Source: Tannerella sp. (lineage in GTDB: Bacteria; Bacteroidota; Bacteroidia; Bacteroidales; Tannerellaceae). Taken from it: 8,476 nucleotides of DNA. Of this stretch, positions 1-7,200 are shown piece after piece (positions within the stretch are counted from its first letter, which is position 1; the number at the start of each line of letters is the position of its first letter). Both the position numbers and the translations under genes were made by a program. Below the pieces are notes generated by a model. It had not been told where the DNA came from and ran no database searches. It saw only the letters and a list, made by a program, of their open reading frames with translations. Location of the stretch: the NCBI GenBank assembly GCA_031282485.1, contig JAITDQ010000113.1, positions 1 to 8,476 on the forward strand. The letters are read 5' to 3'.

Positions 1-311
1 GCAACGACAACCTCGCGTCCCATGATCGTGCGTTTGATATGGGCGTCCGCATTATCTTCAAAACCGTTGTGGCGGTATTGGTTATAGGGCTTTTCGGGGG
101 CTAATTTCTCTAACCATACTTCAAAATCATGATGCAACCCGCTCTCGTCATCATTGATAAACACACTCGCGGTGATGTGCATCGCGTTGCAAAGCAGCAA
201 GCCTTCCTTTATCCCGCTTTCACGCAAACATTCTTCTATTTCAGGCGTAATGTTAATCATTTGCCTGCGGCGGTCGGTTTCAAACCACAATTCTTTTCGA
301 TACGATTTCAT
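1..311 (-). CDS. yjbQ: YjbQ/UPF0047 family protein, partial (C-terminus outside window)
   Basis: Translating the minus strand from the ATG at 311-309 gives 103 residues that run off the left edge without a stop. The protein is recognisable as the YjbQ/UPF0047 family (usually about 135-140 residues) by the [11 protein letters not shown] stretch at residues 44-54, the histidine near 81, and the family hallmark NADAHIK followed by a MG motif at 87-98. Roughly the last quarter, including the usual GTWQ region, is missing because of the window edge, not because the gene is broken. The family is often labelled secondary thiamine-phosphate synthase because E. coli YjbQ can substitute weakly for ThiE; its true role is unsettled. 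The gene starts 18 nt after the stop of the PfkB kinase gene and has only an A/T-rich leader, so it is probably the third gene of that minus-strand operon. Family is confident; function is not. Confidence 0.9.
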   Translation of the reverse strand, partial: MKSYRKELWFETDRRRQMINITPEIEECLRESGIKEGLLLCNAMHITASVFINDDESGLHHDFEVWLEKLAPEKPYNQYRHNGFEDNADAHIKRTIMGREVVV

Positions 312-329
312 TTTATATTTATTTAATTA

Positions 330-1268
330 TTAACTTCCTGCGTATTCTGCGGCAAATTCCGGCGATATATAATTGGAATAACTGCAGCAAACTTCCGCCG
401 ACAAATCTATTCCGCATTGTATCACTTTTGCCCATTCTTCTTCCGTCAATTCCGGGATATCACGGTGACCGATACCATACTTTATTAACCCGTAGACAAT
501 GCCGGCATTAAAATTATCGCCTGCGCCAATCGTACTTACAGGGGTTATCTTTTTCGAATTGAAATGTGCGGTTATATTGTCCGTATAGAGGTTCACGCCC
601 TCCGCGCCATGCGTAGTCATAAAACAGGCACAATGCTGTTTGACGATTTCCGAATAGACTTCGTTCATGTCCGTTTTTTCATACAGGTTGCAAAAATCCT
701 CATCCGAACCGCGCACAATCGTTGCATACTCACAGTTTTCGGAAACAATCCGGCGCAGTTGATTACGGTCGGACTTGTGGGAAGAACGGAAATTAGGATC
801 ATAATATATCAACGCCCGGCGTTTTTTCGCCTCCTTTAAAAACTCTACAAAACGATCCCGGTATACGGGATTCAGGGCATAAAACGAACCGAATACAAAA
901 ATATCATCTTCGTTTATCTCGGGGAAAGGCATGTTCAGCCTGTTTTCTGGATAATCGGTATGGAAAATATACTCGGCGTTCCTGTCGGCTCCGAGAAAGG
1001 CGAGAGAAACGGGACTTTTATGCCCTTCAAAACGGTCTATGTAATCCGTATTAATCCCGTTCGCCGACATAAAGTCGCAAACCATACTGCCCACACGGTC
1101 GTCGCCCACTTCGCTGATAAATGTTACGGGGACGCCCAGACGACTCAGCGATACCATTCCATTCAAAACCGAACCGCCCACAACCGAACGTTCCGGCTGT
1201 CCGTTTTCAAAAATGATATCCAGTATCGTTTCCCCTATTCCTGTTACCTTTCGCATTCCTTTCAGCAT
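330..1268 (-). CDS. PfkB family sugar kinase
   Basis: A 312-residue ribokinase-like (PfkB) kinase, normal length for the family, expected to be cytosolic and to phosphorylate a sugar or nucleoside with ATP. The N-terminal strand GIGETILDI (10-18) is followed by the substrate-site GGSVLNG (31-37), the DPNFR motif at 157-161, and the C-terminal signature STIGAGDNFNAG at 245-256, whose Asp251 is the expected catalytic base in the anion-hole GAGD motif. The substrate cannot be read from the sequence; fructokinase-like or adenosine-kinase-like labels would be guesses. The first ATG (1268-1266) overlaps the end of the upstream SIS gene by 7 nt (ATGCTGA), which suggests translational coupling. A second ATG at 1256-1254 (residue 5) gives the more usual MRKVTGIGE start and remains possible. 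Cotranscribed with the isomerase upstream and probably with yjbQ downstream. Confidence 0.93.
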   Translation of the reverse strand: MLKGMRKVTGIGETILDIIFENGQPERSVVGGSVLNGMVSLSRLGVPVTFISEVGDDRVGSMVCDFMSANGINTDYIDRFEGHKSPVSLAFLGADRNAEYIFHTDYPENRLNMPFPEINEDDIFVFGSFYALNPVYRDRFVEFLKEAKKRRALIYYDPNFRSSHKSDRNQLRRIVSENCEYATIVRGSDEDFCNLYEKTDMNEVYSEIVKQHCACFMTTHGAEGVNLYTDNITAHFNSKKITPVSTIGAGDNFNAGIVYGLIKYGIGHRDIPELTEEEWAKVIQCGIDLSAEVCCSYSNYISPEFAAEYAGS

Positions 1269-1870
1269 TTACTTTGTTCACGGCTTTTTTCGCCAAGGTA
1301 TCCCCCATGATGCCGTTTGGCATAATCCACGCTTGTAAAACCGATTGTCTTCATGACGCTGACAACAAGCATATCGCCGATAACCGTCATGACCGTAGTC
1401 GAAGTTGTCGGCGTAAGGCCTAACGGACATACTTCGTCCGGCGCGCCCGTCAGCAGGCAAACATCCGCCTCCCTTGCCAGAGGGCTGTCCGGGTTTGACG
1501 TGATGACGATAAACTTAACCTCCGGCACCAACCCGCGCGACAGGCTTACGAGTTCTTCCAGTTCGCGCGTCTTGCCCGAATTGGAAATCAACAGCATAAT
1601 ATCATTTTCGCGCATAATACCCAAGTCGCCATGCTGCGCTTCGCTGGGATGCAGGAAGAATGCAGGCGTTCCCGTCGAACTGAATGTCGTAGCCACATTC
1701 ATGGCTATCTGCCCGGCTTTACCCATGCCGCTTATGATCAATGACCCGCCTTTCTTATGTACGTGTTCATATATCAATGCAACGGCCTTTTCATAAGATT
1801 CCGTAACAGGTATATTACGGACAGCCTCGGCTTCCCTGTCTATAATGGACTTTATCTCTTCATATAACAT
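1262..1870 (-). CDS. Single-domain SIS sugar isomerase, arabinose-5-phosphate isomerase type (KpsF/GutQ/KdsD-like)
   Basis: A 202-residue protein consisting of one SIS domain, without the two CBS domains that extend E. coli KdsD/GutQ to about 320 residues. Seen motifs are SGMGKAG (47-53), HPSEAQHGDLG (74-84), SNSGKTRE (96-103), DEVCPLGLTPTTSTT (145-159) and RHHGGYLG (186-193). Lys51, Glu103, Glu146 and His187 line up with residues regarded as catalytic in KdsD. The expected reaction is ribulose 5-phosphate to arabinose 5-phosphate, the first committed step toward Kdo for lipid A/LPS, in the cytosol. A single-domain enzyme of this kind has been characterised in Bacteroides fragilis and reported to be inhibited by CMP-Kdo, so the short form is normal for this group and not a truncation. 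The ATG at 1870-1868 follows a TATATTTG box at 1902-1895. First gene of the minus-strand unit with the PfkB kinase. Confidence 0.88.
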   Translation of the reverse strand: MLYEEIKSIIDREAEAVRNIPVTESYEKAVALIYEHVHKKGGSLIISGMGKAGQIAMNVATTFSSTGTPAFFLHPSEAQHGDLGIMRENDIMLLISNSGKTRELEELVSLSRGLVPEVKFIVITSNPDSPLAREADVCLLTGAPDEVCPLGLTPTTSTTVMTVIGDMLVVSVMKTIGFTSVDYAKRHHGGYLGEKSREQSKC

Positions 1871-1894
1871 GATAAAACATATTTTTCATGACGG

Positions 1895-1902
1895 CAAATA
1901 TA
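1895..1902 (-). promoter_or_regulatory. Putative -7 box for the isomerase/kinase operon
   Basis: Read on the minus strand this is TATATTTG, a match to the Bacteroidota -7 consensus TAnnTTTG, placed 24 nt upstream of the isomerase ATG. The partner -33 element is weak: only a TGTT-like sequence lies at the expected distance (about 1921-1925). Assignment rests on the box and its position. Confidence 0.45.
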
Positions 1903-1943
1903 CAATTTTTTTTCGATTCGAACATATTATTTGTTTTTTCTCG

Positions 1944-1951
1944 TATCTTTG
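1944..1951 (+). promoter_or_regulatory. Putative -7 box for the thioredoxin-like lipoprotein gene
   Basis: TATCTTTG fits the Bacteroidota -7 consensus TAnnTTTG. Transcription would start near 1958-1960, leaving an untranslated leader of about 33 nt before the ATG at 1992. The -33 region is poor; a TTTG at 1930-1933 is too close to serve. The box lies downstream of the in-frame ATG at 1845, which is one argument for choosing the start at 1992. Confidence 0.5.
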
Positions 1952-1991
1952 CGAGCACAATGAAAAATTTATATTGAGAAAATCAGTTTAT

Positions 1992-3158
1992 ATGAAAAAT
2001 AAAATTATCTGCAGAATCTTTACCGTGTGTTGCTCATGTATTCTAATCGGAGGATGTGGAAAATCCGACAGGTTCACAGTCGAAGGCGTTATCGCAGGAG
2101 CTACGGGACAAACTTTGTATCTTGAGAACACCGGGTTATCGACCGTTACGCTCATCGATTCTTTCAAACTGAAGACCGACGGCAAGTTTGTATTCCGGCA
2201 AAAGCGTCCCGAATACCCGGATTTTTATCGTTTGAAATTAAAAAATCAACCTGTCCCGATTCATTTTTCCGTCGATTCTATCGAAACAATCGTATTCACG
2301 GCCGACGCCCACAATTTTGCCACGTCGTATACGGTCGAAGGTTCCGAAAACAGCAAGGCGATGAAGGAAGTAACGCTGGCGCAGCTGGACGCGAACGAGG
2401 AAATCCACAAGCTGCGCGACAGCCGCGGGATGAATCTGATTCCCGATTCCACCTACCATGAAAGCGCATTGAAAGCCATAAAATCATACAAGGACATTGC
2501 GCTCAAATACATATTCGGCGCGCCGGCCTCGCCGGTTGCCTATTTCGCGCTGTTCCAGCAGCTCGACGGATTATGGTTCTTCGATTTATATGACAGGACG
2601 GACTCGAAAGCGTATGGCGCCGTGGCGACAAGCTATAAAGCATACTATCCGGAAAGTCCGCGCGCCAAACAGCTCGAATCGCTGGCGCTTCAATCCATGC
2701 GGGTCACACGCGGAGAACGCAGAAGAACACTGAACTTGGAGGATGCGAAAGAAATCAGCTTTTTGGACATCGACCTGCCGGACGTAAACGATAACAAAAT
2801 AAAGCTAAGCAACATCGCTCAAGAGGGAAAAGCCATACTTGTAAATTTCACGGCTTACCAGACGGAATGGTCTCCTACATTCAACATTAAATTAAACGAA
2901 TTATACGGGAAATATAAAGAACGCGGCTTCGAAATCTATCAGGTATCATTAGACAGCGACACACATTTCTGGAAAAATGCGGCATCAAACATCCCCTGGA
3001 TAAGCGTGCACGACCCCCAATCCGTTTATTCATCCATCGCCGCCGTATACAACGTGAAGCAGCTTCCGGCGCTGTTCCTCATAAATAAAAAGGGAGAAAT
3101 GTCCAAACGCATAGAATCCATTGAAACAATAGAAGATGATATAAAATCAGTATTATAA
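1992..3158 (+). CDS. DUF4369/thioredoxin-like lipoprotein lacking the CxxC active site
   Basis: A 388-residue protein starting MKNKIICRIF with a hydrophobic signal and the lipobox IGGC (Cys22), so it is probably a lipoprotein. Residues about 27-120 resemble the DUF4369 beta-rich domain common at the N-terminus of Bacteroidota thioredoxin-like proteins. A helical linker follows, and residues about 257-388 form an AhpC/TSA-TlpA-like thioredoxin fold: strand AILVNFTAY (281-289), helix, EIYQVSLDSD (314-323), the cis-proline loop QLPA (357-360) and LFLI. Where TlpA proteins have CxxC, this one has TEWS (291-294), and no cysteine occurs anywhere after Cys22. It therefore cannot do thiol chemistry alone; a binding or scaffold role is an inference. 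The reading frame stays open back to an ATG at 1845, but that start would precede the promoter box, add 49 residues without a signal sequence and overlap the divergent gene, so 1992 is preferred. Monocistronic, divergent from the isomerase operon. Confidence 0.87.
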   Translation: MKNKIICRIFTVCCSCILIGGCGKSDRFTVEGVIAGATGQTLYLENTGLSTVTLIDSFKLKTDGKFVFRQKRPEYPDFYRLKLKNQPVPIHFSVDSIETIVFTADAHNFATSYTVEGSENSKAMKEVTLAQLDANEEIHKLRDSRGMNLIPDSTYHESALKAIKSYKDIALKYIFGAPASPVAYFALFQQLDGLWFFDLYDRTDSKAYGAVATSYKAYYPESPRAKQLESLALQSMRVTRGERRRTLNLEDAKEISFLDIDLPDVNDNKIKLSNIAQEGKAILVNFTAYQTEWSPTFNIKLNELYGKYKERGFEIYQVSLDSDTHFWKNAASNIPWISVHDPQSVYSSIAAVYNVKQLPALFLINKKGEMSKRIESIETIEDDIKSVL

Positions 3159-3189
3159 GGAAAATATGTTATAAAGCATCATTATTTGA

Positions 3190-3221
3190 TTTGTATATAT
3201 TAAATTTTAGACGTATTTTTG
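3190..3221 (+). promoter_or_regulatory. greA promoter (TTTG-N20-TATTTTTG)
   Basis: A TTTG at 3190-3193 and TATTTTTG at 3214-3221 are separated by 20 nt, a near-ideal Bacteroidota housekeeping promoter. Transcription would start around 3228, giving a leader of roughly 90 nt before the greA ATG at 3317. This is the best promoter match in the window. No other TAnnTTTG box lies between the leader hairpin and greA. Confidence 0.75.
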
Positions 3222-3242
3222 CCCCAAAATTATGACAAGCTT

Positions 3243-3281
3243 GAGTTCCGGCTATCAATTGTTGGTCGGGATTCTTTTTTT
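3243..3281 (+). terminator. Terminator-like hairpin in the greA leader
   Basis: GAGTTCCGGC (3243-3252) pairs with GTCGGGATTC (3265-3274) over ten consecutive positions, three of them G-U, around a 12-nt loop, and is followed immediately by seven T (3275-3281). This is the form of an intrinsic terminator. It lies downstream of the greA promoter and upstream of the greA start codon, so it would end part of the greA transcripts as a short RNA of about 50-55 nt (3228 to 3281). It could also stop read-through from the lipoprotein gene, which has no other terminator after 3158. Structure is directly seen; its activity is inferred. Confidence 0.65.
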
Positions 3282-3302
3282 ATTCATTTAAAATAAAATA
3301 AT

Positions 3303-3307
3303 AAGGA
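3303..3307 (+). promoter_or_regulatory. Shine-Dalgarno-like site of greA
   Basis: AAGGA sits 9 nt before the greA ATG. It stands out because the other genes here have A/T-rich leaders without such a site, and it supports the start at 3317. It lies 21 nt downstream of the leader T tract, outside the hairpin. Confidence 0.55.
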
Positions 3308-3316
3308 CGTACAATT

Positions 3317-3793
3317 ATGGCTGTTACTTACATGTCGGAAGAAGGCTATAACAGAATTTTAGCCGAAATAAATTATCTGGAATCGGTAAAACGCCCGGAG
3401 ATATCCGCACAGATAGCGGAAGCCCGCGACAAAGGCGATTTATCGGAAAATGCAGAATATGACGCCGCACGGGATGCCCAGGGCATTCTCGAAGCGAAAA
3501 TCGCACAACTGAAAGGCATGATTTCCAATGCCCGTCTGATTGATGAGTCACAACTGAAAACAGATGTGGTGCAGATTATGAACAAGGTCAAACTGAAAAA
3601 CATGAAGACGAAAGCCGTCATGTCGTACACGATTGTGTCCGATTCGGAAGCGAATCTGAAGGAAAACAAAATTGCCGTCAGTACGCCCATAGCACAGGGG
3701 CTTATAGGCAAAAAAGTCGGCGATACGGTGAACATAAAAGTGCCCTCCGGGACGGTGAATTTCGAAATTCTGGAAATATCTTTGGGCGTATAA
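3317..3793 (+). CDS. greA: Transcription elongation factor GreA
   Basis: A 158-residue protein, the same length as E. coli GreA. It binds in the secondary channel of RNA polymerase and stimulates cleavage of backtracked transcripts. Residues 1 to about 78 form the antiparallel coiled coil, whose tip carries DKGDLSENAEYDAA; Asp41 and Glu44 fall at the same positions as the Mg-coordinating acidic residues of E. coli GreA. The C-terminal FKBP-like domain (about 80-158) contains the expected STPIAQGLIGKKVGDTV stretch (122-138). Nothing is missing. The HIT gene begins 27 nt downstream without a terminator, so the two are probably cotranscribed. A promoter and a terminator-like hairpin precede the gene, suggesting that its expression is set partly by premature termination. 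Confidence 0.97.
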   Translation: MAVTYMSEEGYNRILAEINYLESVKRPEISAQIAEARDKGDLSENAEYDAARDAQGILEAKIAQLKGMISNARLIDESQLKTDVVQIMNKVKLKNMKTKAVMSYTIVSDSEANLKENKIAVSTPIAQGLIGKKVGDTVNIKVPSGTVNFEILEISLGV

Positions 3794-3820
3794 TATAATA
3801 ATGTAAATAGATAAACTGCC

Positions 3821-4216
3821 ATGGCATCCATATTCAGTAAAATAGTTGCAGGAGAAATACCAAGTTATAAAATTCTGGAAAACGATGAATTTTTCGCGTT
3901 CTTAGACATCAATCCGGTTACGAGAGGACATACGCTCGTCATTCCCAAAAAGGAAACGGATTACATTTTCGATATCGACGACGATGTGCTCGGACGCATG
4001 ATGATCTTTGCAAAAAAAATAGCCGCAGCAATTAAGGAAGTGATCCCCTGCACAAGGATCGGCGTGACCGTAATGGGACTGGAAGTTCCCCACGCCCATA
4101 TACACTTAATCCCCATAAACAGGGAAGCGGATATGTTTTTCTGCAATCCGAAACTCAAACTTTCTCCCGAAGAATTTGCATCCACGGCCGAAAAGATCCG
4201 CTCCCTGTTACAATAA
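3821..4216 (+). CDS. HIT family (histidine triad) nucleotide-binding protein
   Basis: A 131-residue HIT-domain protein, full length for the HinT-like branch. The N-terminus (SIFSKIVAGEIPSYKI, 3-18) and FLDINPVTRGHTLVIPK (27-43) form the nucleotide pocket. The histidine triad HAHIH is at 91-95, with His93 the expected nucleophile. Such proteins hydrolyse purine nucleoside phosphoramidates or related adenylated compounds in the cytosol; the natural substrate is not known. The C-terminal tail lacks the conserved Trp seen in many HinT proteins. The gene follows greA by 27 nt, a pairing I know from other Bacteroidales, and no promoter box is visible in the gap, so it likely depends on the greA transcript. 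The functional link to GreA, if any, is unclear. Confidence 0.93.
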   Translation: MASIFSKIVAGEIPSYKILENDEFFAFLDINPVTRGHTLVIPKKETDYIFDIDDDVLGRMMIFAKKIAAAIKEVIPCTRIGVTVMGLEVPHAHIHLIPINREADMFFCNPKLKLSPEEFASTAEKIRSLLQ

Positions 4217-4231
4217 AAGTAATAATAATAC

Positions 4232-4262
4232 GTTGTAAAATCAGCGTATTTTCGTACTTTTG
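4232..4262 (+). promoter_or_regulatory. Promoter of the DUF2723 gene (GTTG-N19-TACTTTTG)
   Basis: GTTG at 4232-4235 and TACTTTTG at 4255-4262 are 19 nt apart, a good Bacteroidota promoter. Transcription would start near 4269, about 20 nt before the ATG at 4290. The -7 box overlaps a possible TTG start at 4260, so that upstream start would not be transcribed from this promoter. The spacer contains the inverted repeat AATACG (4227-4232) / CGTATT (4245-4250), which could be an operator, a weak hairpin or chance. Confidence 0.65.
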
Positions 4263-4289
4263 CGGTCGAATATAAAACAACATACAGAG

Positions 4290-7200
4290 ATGAAAAAATT
4301 TCAGCTAACGAATAACATTACCGGTGGGCTCGTTTTTGCGATTGCGGCTACCGTTTATTTAATGACTATCGAACCGACAGCAAGCTTCTGGGACTGTGGA
4401 GAGTTCATTTTGTCGGCATACAAACTTGAAGTGGGACACCCGCCCGGAGCGCCGCTGTTCATGTTAGTAGGGAATCTTTTCTCACATCTGTCGGATGTGG
4501 GCAATGTAGCTAAAATGATTAATTCAATGTCAGCCCTGTTCAGCGCGCTGACCATTTTATTCCTTTTCTGGACGATTACGCATCTTGCAAGGAAACTGAT
4601 CGTAAGTGACGTTGAGAAAATGACGCTGTCGCAGACCATACTCATCCTTGGCTGCGGATTAGTCGGCTCCCTTGCCTATACGTTCAGCGATACTTTCTGG
4701 TTCAGCGCTGTCGAAGGCGAAGTTTACGCATCGTCATCCCTGTTCACGGCCGTAGTGTTCTGGCTTATCCTGAAATGGGAGGAACACGCCGATGCGCCGC
4801 ATGCCGACCGCTGGATCGTACTTATCGCCTATCTTATGGGATTGAGTATCGGCGTCCACTTGCTGAACCTGCTCTGCATCCCGGCCATCGTACTTGTTTA
4901 CTATTATAAAAAATATCCCAATCCGACGCTTAAAGGCACTTTCTTCGCATTATTGATATCATTCGTCATGATCGCAATCATGATGTACGGGATTGTCCAG
5001 AGCCTCGTTGAAGTATGCGGGTGGTTTGAACTGTTCTTCGTAAACGGACTGGGCATGCCGTATAATTCCGGGGTGTTTGCATATATGATAATCATCACGG
5101 GAATACTGGTTTGGGCGATATGGGAAACCATGCGCGAGCAGGTCAATGAACGCCGCATGAAAATCGCATTTATCCTCTCCATAACGCTTCTCGGAATACC
5201 TTTCGTCGGAAGCGGTTACTTTCTGGGGATTGTCATTATCGTTGCGCTGACCATCTTCATGTTCAGGTACAAAAAAATAAATATCAAGGCAATAAATACA
5301 ATCCTTGTATCATTAATGGTCATTCTCATCGGATATTCCTCTTTTGCGCTGATCCTCATCCGCGCAACGGCAGATACGCCGATGAATCAGAATAAACCGA
5401 GCGATATCTTTACGCTCCGCACCTATCTTGCACGCGAACAATACGGCGAAACGCCACTCCTGTACGGCAAAACGTATGTCTCGGAAGAAAAACGGGAATC
5501 GAAAGGAAATATCAGCGTTCCGGTCTCCGAACCCGGAGTCCCGACATTGACGCGCGTTATAAAAGAAAATCCGGACGAAAAAGACCGTTACTTTGTATCT
5601 TCGGAAAACGAACGGAAAGTATACATCGAAGAAACATGCATGTTATTCCCGCGCATGTACAGCTCCACGGACGAAAGTCACATCGCCGGATATAAGGAAT
5701 GGGGAGAAGTCAAAGGAACACCCGTCAGAATAAATACTCCCGGCGGTGAACCGAAAACGGTCATGAAACCGACATTTGCCGAAAACCTGCGCTTCCTGTT
5801 CTCCTATCAGCTGAACTTTATGTACTGGCGCTACTTTATGTGGAATTTCTCAGGCCGGCAGAACGATATACAGGGACATGGCAATATCATACACGGAAAC
5901 TGGATAACGGGAATAAAATTCCTCGACGGGGCGCGTCTCGGCCCGCAGGATAACATGCCGCTCGACATTACCGGGAACAAAGCCCATAATGTGTTCTACA
6001 TGCTTCCCCTGATACTCGGAATCCTCGGAATTTTAGTCCAGGTGCTGCGGAAAGGCGAAACAGGGATACAGAGTTTCTGGGTCACATTCTTCCTGTTTTT
6101 CATGACAGGTATAGCCATTGTTCTATACCTCAACCAGACCCCGTTACAGCCTCGTGAACGGGATTATGCTTATGCCGGCTCGTTCTATGCGTTTTGTATC
6201 TGGATAGGTATCGGGGTGATCGGCGTTGCCAAACTGTTGGAACGGGCAAAATTACCTTCCGTCGTTACCGCTGCGGCGGCATCGCTGATATGCCTCCTTG
6301 TGCCGATACAAATGGCCTCCCAGACGTGGGACGACCATGACCGTTCGGGACGCTATGTGGCGCGTGATATCGGACGCAACTATCTCGAATCGTGCGAACC
6401 CAACGCGGTGATATTTACGCACGGGGATAACGACACATTCCCGCTATGGTACGTGCAGGAAGTCGAAGGCGTCCGAACGGATGTACGCGTATGCAACACA
6501 AGTTACCTCCAGACCGACTGGTACATTAACCAGATGAAACGTCAGGCTTACAATTCCGAACCTTTGCCGATATCATGGACTTATAAGGATTATCTGCAGG
6601 GCAAACGCGATGTGGTTTATATAATCCCCCCGGCCGACCGGCCTGCAGGTCCCATTGGCGTGAGCACCGCCCTCAGCTTTATGAAAAGCGACGACAGCAG
6701 ACATAAATATCCATACGGAAATACGATGCTTGACTATATCCCTTCGTCCAAGTTCGTGCTTCGCATAGACTCGGCTACCGTCGTGAAAAACAAAACCGTA
6801 AACCCGGAATACGAACCTTATATCGAAAAGGAAATGATCTTCGATTATGAAGGAAAAAATGTAATTACGAAGGTGGATGTGATTACGATGGATATGGTCA
6901 ATACGAATAAGTGGGAACGCCCGATCTATTTTGCCTCTTCCATACCCGGAAATCTCTTCGGTTACGTCGGCAACAATCTGCAGAAAACAGGACTTGCCTT
7001 CCAGTTAGTGCCCATAAATACAACGGAACATGGTATATCCATTAATACAAGAAAAATGTATGACAACCTCATGAACAAATTCAAATGGGGCGGAATTGAT
7101 AAACCGGGAGTTTACCTCGAAGAAAACACGATGAGGATGTGTAAATCATACCGCCAGGTATTATTTGCCGATCTCGCCGAAGAGCTTATTAAAGAAGAAA

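Noticed and set aside
1353..1796. 147-codon plus-strand open frame opposite the isomerase gene
   Set aside because: Antisense to clear SIS motifs, with no promoter box and no recognisable domain.
1262..1870. Truncated KdsD that has lost its CBS domains by mutation
   Set aside because: The protein ends cleanly after the SIS domain, overlaps the next gene in a coupled way, and single-domain forms are known in Bacteroides.
1845..1991. Upstream in-frame extension of the thioredoxin-like lipoprotein gene
   Set aside because: It would overlap the divergent isomerase gene, precede the promoter box at 1944-1951 and put 49 residues before an evident lipoprotein signal peptide.
3373..3831. 152-codon minus-strand open frame opposite greA
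   Set aside because: greA is unmistakable on the other strand; the antisense frame is a low-complexity Ser/Phe-rich shadow.
4260..4289. TTG start adding ten residues to the DUF2723 protein
   Set aside because: The TTG overlaps the promoter -7 box, and the ATG at 4290 begins directly with the conserved N-terminus.
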